Made by a program: the position numbers and the translations under genes
Part shown: piece after piece, positions 1-10,436 of the stretch
Layout of the letters: every line of letters begins with the position of its first letter
Numbering within the stretch: the stretch's first letter is position 1
DNA from: Ambrosia x helenae
Taxonomy: Eukaryota; Streptophyta; Magnoliopsida; Asterales; Asteraceae
Assembly: GCA_030844895.1 (NCBI GenBank)
Contig: CM061229.1
Coordinates: forward strand, 120,417,682-120,481,681
Length of the DNA: 64,000 nucleotides
Direction of reading: 5' to 3'
Notes under the pieces: model-generated
What the model saw: only the letters and a program-made list of their open reading frames with translations
Database searches by the model: none
What the model was told of the DNA's origin: nothing

Positions 1-328
1 TGAAACATCTGACCTATCTGTTGCTGCCAAAAGACAGTTCAAAAGACAGAAGGAGATGTCAGAAGAAGATCAGAAAAAGTTTGCTGATACATTTGTAAAA
101 GAGGGAATCTTCAACCAAGTCCATTATTTCTCTGATCCAATTACTAAAGAAATCAGGAAACTCATTGGGAGACCTCCATCACCAAACTCATCCAGAATAA
201 ATTTGCAACTCAAGAAATCCTCAGGTTCAAAAATTCTAAAATGGAAGGTCAACAAAGACACCCATTAATTGACTTTGCTCAGATCTGATGGAGAGGCTCA
301 AAAGTTAAGTATGGATGATGCACATGGC

Positions 329-1114
329 TAGGGGTGAGCATAAATCGGATTTACCCGAAAACACCCGAAAACTGAGACCGAATTTACCCAAAACCGAACC
401 GAAATCCTGTAATTCGGTTAGCCTTCGGTTCCTATTTTAGAAAGATTTCGTGTTCGGTTTGGTTCCCGGGTTTGAACCTTGAATAACTGACTGTCCTAAA
501 ACCGGACCGAAGATATCAAACAGAAGAGAATGTGGCCAAGACCCAGTTTGACGACTGCAAAGATAATTTAAACAGCTACCCTTGGTTCTTTTGTATACGG
601 TTGTTAGAACCATGAGGATGACCATGGATATTTGTTCTCGATCAAACATGGTGTTCAGCGGCATCTTTAGACAGTGATATGAGATGATGAATTCATCCTC
701 CAGCTTCATTATTAAGCTTCTTTTTCTCATGACTCTGAAGATTATTGATGCCATTTCTAGTTCTTCATGGAACAGGATAGAGAGAAGGTTAAAGAGAACA
801 CTAGAAAAGTAAAAAGTAAAAAGTAAAATGACTCTTTGTTATTTAATTGAGAAAAGGAAATCCAAACTTTGGATTCCAAAGCTTTGGATTTTTTTATTTT
901 ATTTTATTTCTTTTAACAAACCAACGGTCAGGAATGTGTGGTAGATAAATGTCTACGTAACTTTGAAAAGATAAATAATAAAATTTAGTTATTTACCGTC
1001 ATCATAGATGTAACAGAGTCTCTATAATTTAGATTATAGAGATTTGATAACTTTTAACATTTATTTATTATATCGAAAATTTTATTGTAGCCGTATTGTA
1101 AGACTAATAAAAAA

Positions 1115-1173
<59 letters not shown>

Positions 1174-2017
1174 TCTTTACCTCTTCTCGATTCCTATAAT
1201 TAAAATCACTTTTAACAAAAAGGAAGATAAAGTCACTAATTCCTTGAAAAAATAAAATAACTAATAAATTAAATTATCATGATATCTTTTTCTTGAGAAC
1301 ATAAAATTGATATATACTTAATTTTATCATGCAATACATTTTAAAACATAAACTTGAAATATTGGCATTGTTTGGAAGCTAATTATGCCATGAAAAACTT
1401 AAATGCATTAAACACATATATATATATTTAAAATTTATAAATGGTAAACACTGGTAGTATAATAATAAAAACTTCCTTTCATCTTCTACCTGGCTTTCAC
1501 TCTCTCTTCTCTAAATCTTAAGAACACCATTTATTTATCTTTTCTTCCTTTTTACCATCTATCACCGGAGGGAACCCCTATCACAGCCATCTTTCTTACC
1601 ATGAAGTCACATGGGACAAGTGAACAACATTTATCAATGTTTGTCTCTTTAACTGAAGTCATGAAGTAGAGATGATGGTGAAATATTTTGTACGGGTGTT
1701 CAAATCAGAAAATTGGAGGCTGATTGTAGATTTACCTTTGGAGAACTATTTTGGATTGTCTTATGCTTAAATCAGTGTGTTGGAACTATCTTTGGATATC
1801 AATTTAAAATTTGGTAGTGTCATTTTAAATGAAAAACCTACCTGAAGAATCGGTCTCGGTCTACACGTGAAAACTGGTGACCCGACTTTGTGCAAAACCG
1901 ATACCCGATATGCACACTTAGGTCCAATATCGGTCCTTGATTTTATAGTTTTTCGGTTTTCGGGTCGGGTCGGGTTTCCTCCGGGTCGGTCCGGTCTTTG
2001 CCAAATGCTCAGCCCTA
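329..2017. mobile_element. Non-autonomous hAT-type DNA transposon
   Basis: The left end reads TAGGGGTGAGCATAAATCGG and the right end, reverse complemented, TAGGGCTGAGCATTTGGCAA. The flanks are a probable 8-bp target duplication, CACATGGC (321-328) and CACATAGC (2018-2025), with one mismatch. Eight-base duplications with this type of end are characteristic of hAT elements. Both subterminal regions are rich in CCGAACCG/CGGGTCGG-like motifs. The 1.69-kb interior is AT-rich, contains an ATT microsatellite, and shows no recognisable transposase, so it would depend on an autonomous relative. It interrupts the Copia A extra ORF. Confidence 0.8.
1115..1170. repeat. (ATT)n microsatellite
   Basis: Uninterrupted ATT/TAT trinucleotide repeat inside the hAT element. 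Confidence 0.95.
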
Positions 2018-2190
2018 CACATAGCCTGTGTGTAGAAGATCTCCAAGAACTTCTTAACTTAGAGCTAGAAAGAGATACTGAAGACCTCTTCTCATTGAAC
2101 TTTGAGTTACAATTCAAAGGACAAACTAGAGAAAGTCTGATGAGGAATAAAGATCAACAATAAAGGTCAAGTTTTGGCATCATCTGTTCT

Positions 2191-2200
2191 AGGGGGAGAT
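2191..2200 (+). other. Polypurine tract of Copia A
   Basis: The purine-rich AGGGGGAGAT lies directly before the 3' LTR and would prime plus-strand DNA synthesis. An equivalent tract occurs before the Copia B LTR at 16923-16932. Confidence 0.8.
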
Positions 2201-2870
2201 TGTTGGGTTTGCTGAACTGGAGAAGAACAGATGACCTGAAAAGCCAAAACATACTATATATGATCCTGAATAAAATCTGCATTTACAAGTTACTTCTCCC
2301 AAAAGACTGTTGACACTAACAACTGTTGTACCCCAACATCTGCTGAACTACTGATCACAAAGGACTGGTGAAGAAACAACTGCTGATCCAAAGTACTGAA
2401 GACACAAGGTCTGTTGGAGCCAACAACACTTAGGCTCCAACAGATGATTTAAGCTATCAGAGGTTTACATATCAACTGTTTAGTTATGAGGGTTTTCCTA
2501 TGTAATAGTACTTAAATAGATCAGATGTTTTATGTTGTTATTATTCTGTTGGATGCCACTGTCTTAGGTGACGTCAGCCATAGGTCATCAGTGGTTTAGT
2601 TTGTCTATAAATAGAACAGTGCATGTACTGTTCTATCCGTCACTCAAAACATTCTCTTAGACAAACAATCACGGAGTGATCAGGCTGAGGGGGAGTGCTT
2701 GTGTAATCGTGGTAATCATTAGATATATGAGAAGCATTCGATTCAAAAACATTTATTCTCTTTGTTTTGATTCATAGTTTATTATTCCGCTGCACTTTCC
2801 ATTTTTAGATTAACTTCTTTCATCTTTCATTTACTAAACAATCAAAACAAATCAAACTCAGATCCTAACA
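2201..2870 (+). mobile_element. 3' LTR of Copia A (Sirevirus/Maximus type)
   Basis: The 670-bp LTR starts TGTTGGGTTT and ends GATCCTAACA. It aligns over its whole length, at roughly 95% by eye, to the reverse complement of 23515-24301, which is the 5' LTR. It holds a palindromic bZIP-type site TGACGTCA at 2569-2576 and a TATA-like CTATAAATAG near 2605-2614, so promoter signals are still visible. It is followed by GACAC (2871-2875), which matches the flank of the 5' LTR on the other strand (24302-24306). The 3' neighbour is LINE ORF1 coding sequence, so the target was a LINE. Confidence 0.9.
2565..2616 (+). promoter_or_regulatory. Putative LTR promoter: TGACGTCA element and TATA box
   Basis: TGACGTCA (a CRE/as-1-like bZIP core) lies about 30 bp upstream of TATAAATA. 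This spacing and order suit the U3 region of a plant LTR. Activity is inferred, not shown. Confidence 0.5.
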
Positions 2871-3011
2871 GACACGGACAGAGTTCATATCGATAATGAA
2901 GTTGCTGAAACCAAAGTTTTGGGAGATAAAATTGGAGCTCTGCTCTTGAATTTTCGAGACATGGTTCGTCAATCAGTGGAAAAAGAAGGCTTACAATCAG
3001 GTTATAAATGA
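2871..3011 (+). pseudogene. LINE ORF1, C-terminal fragment
   Basis: An open frame of 46 codons (DTDRVHIDNEVAETK... to ...EGLQSGYK) ends at TGA 3009-3011. It begins immediately after the Copia A LTR. The frame is the exact continuation of the minus-strand ORF1 fragment that ends at 24302: reading through one copy of the shared GACAC restores ...CSNRDTDRVHI... without a frameshift. The stop overlaps the ORF2 start as ATGA (3008-3011), suggesting translational coupling between the LINE ORFs. The protein would be the RNA-binding ORF1 product of an L1-type LINE. Confidence 0.75.
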
Positions 3012-6000
3012 ACTTTTTACCTTCAAATGTTAGAGGGATTGGGGTAGATGGGAAACAATCATGGATTAAAGGTTTTGTTGAAAATAATGGGGTGGACTTT
3101 TTAGGTATTCAGGAGACTTTGGTTTCAAGGGTTGGGAGTTTCGATTTTTCTAGATTGTGGGGATCTATAGATGTGCAGCTTGATGTGGTTGAGGCGTCAG
3201 GTAGATCAGGTGGTCTACTTAATATGTGGAATCCAAAAATTTTTAATAGAATTTCGTCTGTGGAGAACCAGAACTTCATAATCACTACAGAAACATTGAT
3301 CGCTGATGGCTCTCTTACGAACATTGCTAACATATATGCTCCTCAAAAAACTGTTCAGAAACGAGCACTTTGGGACAGTTTAAGAGGAGTTATATCTAGT
3401 TCATTTGGGTTGTGGGTTTTATTGGGAGACTTTAATAACGCCCGATTGCTGGAAGAAAGAAAGAACTCAAATTTTAATCGTCTTAGTGCATCTAATTTTA
3501 ATAGTTTTATTGACAAAGAAAGATTTGGGCTTTAAACTGAGCAAAATTGACAGAGTATTAGCGTGTCAAGGTTTCTTCAACGGGTGGCATTTAGCGTGGC
3601 TTCGAGCGCTTCCTAGAGGGCTCTCTGATCATTGCCCTTTACTCCTATCTGTGGTGGACACTAACTATGGAGAAAAACCATTCAGATGGTTTAACTCATG
3701 GTTAGAAAGGGAGGGTTTTTTGGATATTATTAATAAGGCGTTTGGTTATTGTTCCTTTGAGGGGTCTTGGGATGTTGTTATTACTAAAAAGTTGAATTAC
3801 ATAAGAAGTGCTTTACGGGTTTGGTGGAAAGAAGTGTTAAAAATAGAAGGCGATCATTCAGTTTCTTTGAAAAGGGACATCGGAAACATTGAATTAGTTA
3901 TAGAAGAAAGAGAGCTTGAAGAAGAGGAAGTGTGGATTTGGGAAGAAAGTAAAAAAAGGTTGGAACAACTTAACATGTTCAAACAAAGGGATTTGATTCA
4001 GAAGTCTCGAGTTCGATGGGCCGCTAATGGGGATGATAACTAAGCTTATTTCCACATATTCATTAATGGTAGAAAAGCCTCAAATGCCATTCCGGGTTTG
4101 ATGATCGAAGGCGAGTGGGTATCTAAACCTCCTTTGGTGAAACGAGAGGTTCTAAAGCATTTCAGATGTCATTTTGCAGAAAAGTTCAAGAATCGGCCTA
4201 CCCTCATATGTAATAACTTGAAAAAAATCGATCCGGGTTGTGTGGAAAAGTTGATTGCGCCTTTTACCATAGAGGAGATTAAAGATGCCGTTTTTTATTG
4301 TGACTCGGATACAGCCCAGGGTCCTGACGGATTCAACTTCAGGTTTGTTAAGCATTTTTGGGGTAGCTTGGAGGATGATTTCTATAACTTAATGGGAGAT
4401 TTTCATCAAACGGGGGTTATAAATAGAGGTTGTAGTACATCTTTTATAACCCTCATTGCTAAGATCAAAATGCCGTTGGGTTTAAAGGACTATAGACCGA
4501 TAAACTTGGTGGGGGTCATAAGCAAAATTATCTCCAAGGTGGTGGCGGGAAGAATGAAGACAGTCATTGGAATGGTTATCTCGCATACTCAATCCGCTTT
4601 CATAAAAGATCGTTTTATTCTTGATGGGTAGCTTATAATTAATGAGATTATTGGGTGGATAAAGAAACGACGGGACGAGACATTCATGTTGAAGCTAGAT
4701 TTTGAAAAGGCGTTTGATAATGTTAATTGGAACTTTCTATTGTCGATATTAAGTCAAGTGAGTTTTCCTCAAAAATGGTGTCTTTGGATAAAAGGGTATT
4801 CTATCTTTGGCTAAATCGTCCGTTTTAGTCAATGGATCTCCCACCTTTGAATTTCAATGCGAGAAAGGAGTAAGGCAAGGAGATCCACTATCTCCTTTCT
4901 GATTTCTAATTGTGATGGAGGGTTTGGCGTCTATTCTTAACAAGGCTACAGAGTTGGGCGAGTTTGAAGGTATTCATCTTCCTAATGGTGGTCCGAAACT
5001 GTCTCATTTGTTTTATGCGGATGACACATTAATTGTGGGTAAATGGTCCAAAGAGAATATGAAGAAGTTGGCTCGTTTGCTCAGTATTTTTCATTTGTGC
5101 TCTGGGTTAAAAATAAATATTAATAAGTCTCATTTATATGGCTTGGGCATTAATGGGGGAGGAGATGAATAGATTCGCCGGCACTCTTGGTTGTAAGATT
5201 GGGAAGTTTTCGTTTGAATATTTGGGTATAAAAGTCAGAGCGGATATGAATCGGATTGCCAATTGGAATCCGATAATTGACACGATTCAATCTCGGTTAG
5301 CATTATGGAAAGCAAATACGCTATCCATTGGGATGTGGTCTCTACCTCGAAAAAAGATGGTAGATTGGGTATCGCTAAGCTAACCGACGTTAATGTGGCT
5401 TTCCTTATCAAATGGGCATGGAGATTCAAAGTTCAAATGGGAAGTCTTTGGAGGAATATTATAGAAGCTATGCATGGTGGTCGAAACAAAAGGATGTTCT
5501 TACCTGTTGCACGAAATATTAATGGATGTTGGAAGTCTATGGTGGTTGCCATTGAGAAGACGTGGCTAAACGGAGAGCATGTGAGCTGTTTTTTCAAAGG
5601 TAAAATAGGGGATGGGAATACTATGCGTTCCTTGAAGGATACTTGGTTTGGTACGACTACTCTAATGCTCAGATGGCTAGCTCTTTACGCTTCGGAATGG
5701 AATAAAAGTTGCAAGGTTAACAAAAGGATTACTCGAAATGGTGATGCGGTTGTGTTATCTGCTGATTGGAATGTGCATGCTGACTCGGTTGAAGCGATTT
5801 CTGAGATGGAAGATGTATTTTTTATGTAATCTTCTATTCATATGTCGAACATTACAGACAGATGGATTTGGGACTCAGATGGTTGTGGTGTTTTCTTGGT
5901 AGCGAATATTAAAGAGCTGATAAAGAAAGGAAGGAATGAATTTAGACCACACCATTTTATTTGGGAACCTTGGGTGCCTATCAATGTTAACATTCATATG

Positions 6001-6108
6001 TGGTGAGCCGAAATGAATCGTCTTCCGACTCGTCTTGCTCTTACAAGGCAAAATATTAATCTTCCTTGTTTGGTATGTCCCCTCTGCGAAGTGTTTCATG
6101 AATGGTGA
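3008..6108 (+). pseudogene. LINE (L1-type) ORF2: endonuclease, reverse transcriptase, zinc-binding remnant
   Basis: This is decayed ORF2 of a plant L1 retrotransposon. An apurinic-type endonuclease domain occupies 3008 to about 3660, with NVRG, QET, RSGGLL, IYAPQ, GDFN and the terminal SDH (SDHCPL). A deletion plus frameshift near 3520-3540 removes part of it. The reverse transcriptase follows: GPDGFN, LKDYRPINL, QSAFIKDRFILDG, KLDFEKAFD, GVRQGDPLSPF and the catalytic FYADD near 5012-5028. The end (5940-6108) resembles the RT-associated zinc-binding region (WVPINVNIHMW, NRLPTRLALTR, CPLCE). Breaks include a TAG at 4629-4631 in a QLIINE context, frameshifts near 4800 and 5170, and a TGA inside the zinc-binding domain. 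6109-6237 is AT-rich sequence, probably the truncated 3' UTR. Confidence 0.85.
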
Positions 6109-8390
6109 AAAGATTCTACATTTAGTGTTGTATTTATATTGTTAGTTTGAAGTTAAGTGATTTATGTAATAAGTTTAGGAGCAATAATCATGTTACTATT
6201 AGAGACGCACCAAATTCTCATTGTTATTAATTGTATACTAGGTTTGAGCCCCGCGTGTACACGCGGTACATGTTCATGGCAAATGAAAAAAAATTCTATA
6301 AAGATCGCAGTATGCAAATTTTATTTATTGAAAGTTACGTAATACAATTCGTATGAATTTTTGTTGATTGTAAATTATCATAAAAAAAGTTTAATGTTAC
6401 CCAATAACAGATATATGAATCAACAAAGTATTCGATTTGGGTATAAAAATGAGAAATAATCCTAAAGATGCGTTTCTTTAGGATTATCTGGGTTAGTATT
6501 CGATTAGGGATAAACAACACTTCTGTTTTCATAATACTTTGTATTTACCCATAATTGTTTTTGGGTATAAAAATGAGTAATAATCCTAATTTCTTTCCAA
6601 TAATAATGATTTAATATTCGTTTAAAAAACAATCGGATGTTGACCGATTTTAAATATCAATTTTTTTATTTCAAGTTTATCAACGTTTACAATAGTTGAT
6701 GAAGATTTCAACTCATTTCGAAACTTTTTTTTTTTCATTTTCCAAAAAACAGGATTTTGATCCAAACACACAAACGCTTATCACAATGGATCTCAATTCT
6801 TCAAGGTTTTGCATGACCCTTCGCCAACAGTTTTGGTATGTTTGATTTTTTTTTTTTTGTGTTCATATGCCTATTTAATTTTAAAAAATGGTTCTTTCAT
6901 TTTTAATGTTGTTTTTTAAGTGCCTTTCCAGACTGTGCCGAAGGCCATGAATAAATTTCTGTTGTCTAAAAACATACATAACATTGATGTTACAGTAGCG
7001 ACATACGAAGGAAAGTAAAAGTTTTTACATTTATCAGTCAACAATATTAAAATGAAAGTCGTAATATTATTAATATCTATGAAAATTATTTTGAATATAT
7101 TATATAATTTAGGAAACTGTTAAATAGATTTAAATTATATTTATTATTAAAAAAATGAATTTAAATTATATTTATTAAATGCATTTAAATGAGATTCAAT
7201 TTAAAAGAATAGATTCATGTTTTCAAATTTTTATTTACCAAAATTATTGCATGATTTATTCTGTTATCATTAATTAAGTTTTTTTTTATAATTTTTGAAT
7301 ATTCTGTTATCATGATTTATTGCATGATTTATTAAGATTTTTATTTAAATTTTGTTATTGACATTAAAATTATTCCTTTTTTAAATTTACGATATATAGT
7401 AAATGATGCTACTTATTCGCAGAAATGAATGTAATCATTTCAGTTTACCATCATTTAATTGTTAATAAATGCTAAGCAAAATAATCATTCAATTAGCAGT
7501 AAAATAGTAAATGGTAATGAAATTAATCATTCGATTGGCAATAAAATGTTAATTTGTAGATATTAATGTACTCATTCACATTAATTCTCATTCTATTGTC
7601 AATAAATGCATACTAGCGAAAACATTAATTCATTTAGTCAACAAATTAGTAAATGATTTAATTTTTTAATTTAAATTTTGTCAACATTTTCATATGATAA
7701 AGTCAAAAAATTTGTTAATGATTAATATAACTTAAATTTGGTCTCTAAAAACATACACAACAATGTCGTTACAGTGGCCACATACAAAGGACAATCTTGG
7801 TTGGTTTTATTAGAATTGATAGATAATGTATTTTGTTGTTTTACATATACATTAGTATTCAATCCTACATTCCATATTCGGAGCATAATATTAGACCAAG
7901 TTTAATTTCATTAATTCTGAATTATTGTTATTTATTTACATTAATAAAGTTGACCGAATTTAATGTCATTTAATTTGAAATTTGAATGTTAATGATTGTT
8001 ATCAATTTACATTAATAATATTTTGACCCAATTTAATATTATTTATTACTATCTTTTAATAATTGACCGAATTTATAGTAACATTAATACGAATTTAAGT
8101 TTACCATAATAAGCCTTATTTATTATATAGATGTTAGTTATATTATTTTTGTAAAGTTTGTATAAAAAAATAAATGAATATTTTCGGTAATCATTTAAGC
8201 ATACTTACAAAAATATATTTCAGGATAAATGTAAGCATAACGTTGACAAACCTAGCGACAATTACCTATGTTTTTAAACTTGATTGAAATAAAGTTGGCA
8301 ATTACCTAATATATACACCATTTGTAAATTAATAGTAAATTAAATTTAAGTTTAGTCAACAATATATATCATATTTAAATTAAGGGGTAA

Positions 8391-8822
8391 CTTTGTAAAA
8401 TAGTAACCAACTTTCAAAAGTGTTCCAATTAGGTCACTCAACAATTTTTTTTGTCTCAATTAGGTCACTCAACATTCACTTAGTATGTAAATTAGAGGTT
8501 TTTTCATCTATTTTGTAGGTGACTATGGTAATGTGGCTTTTTGTTTATTTTTTTCCTATCTATTAATGCCGACGTTAAGTGATGATGTGGATTTAGCATA
8601 TTTTTTTTAATTTTTTAATATAATTAACATGTTATTTTCTTTTTTTAATACATCTACATATATTTAAAATCCTGACTCCAACATCTTCTCCTCCATGTCA
8701 TTCTTGACACATACAAAATTTTACAAGACTCGATTTGAATGTTTAGTCATTTAATTGGGCAAAAATAAGGATGAGTGACCTAATTGGAACACTTTTGAAA
8801 CTTGGTTACTATTCTATGAAAT
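8391..8822. mobile_element. MITE with ~50-bp terminal inverted repeats
   Basis: The left arm (8391-8440) and right arm (8771-8822) are inverted copies sharing blocks such as TAGTAACCAA, TTTCAAAAGTG and TTCCAATTAGGTCACTCA. The interior is non-coding. The long arms suggest a Mutator-like non-autonomous element, but no clear 9-bp duplication was found. Confidence 0.65.
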
Positions 8823-8937
8823 ATTATTGTTAATTTCAATTAAAGATATTTAATAACCTTAAACACAATTTTGTTATACATTGTTTATATAAATACAAAA
8901 AAAAAATAACAAATTAAAACCATAATTATTATTAACA

Positions 8938-9365
8938 TGAAATTGATTAAATTGATTAAATTAATACGAGATTTTTTAATCTCTAATTCGTCTAATTGAT
9001 TAAATTATACGAATGATAATATTGATTAAATTATAATTGATTAAATTGATTTCGTATAATTGATCAAATTTATAGTTTATCATAATAAAACATATTAATT
9101 CTTTTGCATAAATGATTGATTATGAATCAATTTGACCCGAACTTTAGGATTATCATAATTGACTGAATTTAATGTTATTTATTACAATTTTTTAATCTCA
9201 TTAATTTATATTACTATTAATACGAAATTGATTAAATTATACGAATTGATTAAATTAATACGAGTTTTTCTAATCTCTAATCAATTATACGAATGATAAT
9301 ATTGATTAAATTATAATTGATTAAATTGATTTCTTATAATTGATCAAATTTATGGTTACCATAAT
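8938..9365. repeat. Two ~145-bp direct repeats, ~280 bp apart
   Basis: 8938-9085 and 9218-9365 are near copies, sharing ATACGAATGATAATATTG, ATTATAATTGATTAAATTG and TATAATTGATCAAATTTAT. They lie in the AT-rich interior of the Helitron-like element. No coding content is seen. Confidence 0.75.
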
Positions 9366-10436
9366 AGCTCTCATTTATTTTTATTTTTTTCTTAATTAAT
9401 TCTTATTACTATGCAGATAATTCCTAATACGATTGCTGAATTGGCAAACTTAATTAATCAAAGTATATCAAGATTAAATTTACAGATGGGTACGCGTGGT
9501 CTGTGTCGGTGCGTGTTGAAATTTCTGCTCAAGTCGCTAGGTTTGTTATTCAATTAGTAAACATTATGTTTACAGTATTCTTATTTTATAATTAGGTAGA
9601 CATTCTAAATTTACTATACACAATGCTTTTGTAAAGGTTTACTGTGATTGGATGGCCTAATTTGCTTCAATCAGAAGATATTTCCATTAGCGAATATTGT
9701 GTCCTTAAATGGTATTCAATCCAACACAGGCTATTTGTTACTAAGATTGCACCACAAAAAGTCATTGATTTTAAAATTTAAATTATGATCTTTTATTTTT
9801 TTAATGTAATTTATTTGAATTATTGATTACGATTTTGAGGTTATTTATTAAGATTTATAATCTTAATAAGATTGTGATTAGTCTTGTAATTAATAAGATT
9901 TATAATATTACTATGTTTACGAATTATGATTAGTATTAATTGCAATTGATAAGATTTATTAAGTTTATATGTTATTTATTAAAATGTTTAATATTATTTA
10001 TTGACATTAATAATAATTGAGCGAATTTAATGTTATTTATTAAATATTTTAATCTCATTTATTTATATTACTTTTTTTGAATATATGTTTAGCACAATTG
10101 ACCGAATTTAATTTTTTATATTATGACTTTCTTTAATCAATTCTCACTAAATGATAATAATCAAAATCATTTCCTTTATATTATGACTTTTCTTTAATTA
10201 TTCTTAATATATTTTTATTATGTTATATTTACTGTTATTTATGGACATTAATAATAATTGACCGAATTTAATTTTATTTATTACGATTTTTAACCTCATT
10301 TATTTATATTACTATTCATACGAAATTATGCTTTATCTATTTTTACGAAATTACGTTTAATATTATTTATTGACATTAATAATAATTGACCGAATTTAAT
10401 GTTATCATTTATAATTTTAAGTATACTTTTATAATG

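Larger units (their letters stand above)
1..2163 (+). pseudogene. C-terminal end of Copia A extra ORF, split by a hAT insertion
   Basis: This is the end of the accessory frame that follows pol in the Copia A element. Its left side lies outside the window. An open segment at 56-268 begins MSEEDQKKFADTF. After the hAT insertion (329-2017) the frame resumes around 2020 and ends at the TAA at 2161-2163. The tail (DLQELLNLELERD, then NFELQFKGQ) resembles in character and position the end of the same ORF in Copia B (13474-16860), and both are followed at once by a polypurine tract and an LTR. The function is unknown; the family is sometimes called env-like, but no signal peptide or membrane segment is visible here. 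It is broken by stops and by the hAT insertion. Confidence 0.6.
6786..9780 (+). pseudogene. B3-domain-like gene fragments inside the Helitron-like element
   Basis: Several short exon-like stretches resemble parts of a plant B3 DNA-binding domain. 6786-6835 encodes MDLNSSRFCMTLRQQF before a GT. 6932-7016, after a CAG acceptor, encodes TVPKAMNKFLLSKNIHN then VTVATYEGK. A diverged duplicate at 7742-7812 reads SKNIHNNVVTVATYKGQSW. 9482-9540 reads TDGYAWSVSVRVE. 9638-9780 reads GWPNLLQSEDISISEYCVLK followed by FVTKIA. The order, 'IPKxF' strand, 'GxxW' strand, then GW...F near the end, matches B3/REM proteins. Exon phases no longer join and stops are present, so it is non-functional. Identification is by motif only. 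Confidence 0.4.
6238..10436 (-). mobile_element. Helitron-like AT-rich element (minus strand), 5' end not found
   Basis: At 6238-6241 the sequence CTAG is followed by GTTTGAGCCC and the 16-bp perfect palindrome CCGCGTGTACACGCGG. Reverse complemented this is hairpin, short spacer, CTAG, then host T, which is the Helitron 3' terminus. The element therefore extends rightwards. I cannot find a matching 5'-TC end before the junction with Copia B integrase at about 10437, so the 5' limit may be lost at a rearrangement breakpoint. The interior is very AT-rich with a degenerate repeated motif (AATTGACCGAATTTAATGTT and variants near 7950, 8050, 9165, 10015, 10255, 10385). It also carries B3-like exon fragments and one MITE. 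No RepHel protein is encoded. Confidence 0.55.

Noticed and set aside
437..754. 105-codon minus-strand open frame in the hAT element
   Set aside because: No transposase motif or recognisable domain, and the composition is like the surrounding non-coding DNA.
1767..2163. Overlapping open frames on both strands across the hAT right end
   Set aside because: They cross the transposon border at 2017. The GC-rich hAT end simply lacks stops. Only the part after 2017 belongs to the Copia A extra ORF.
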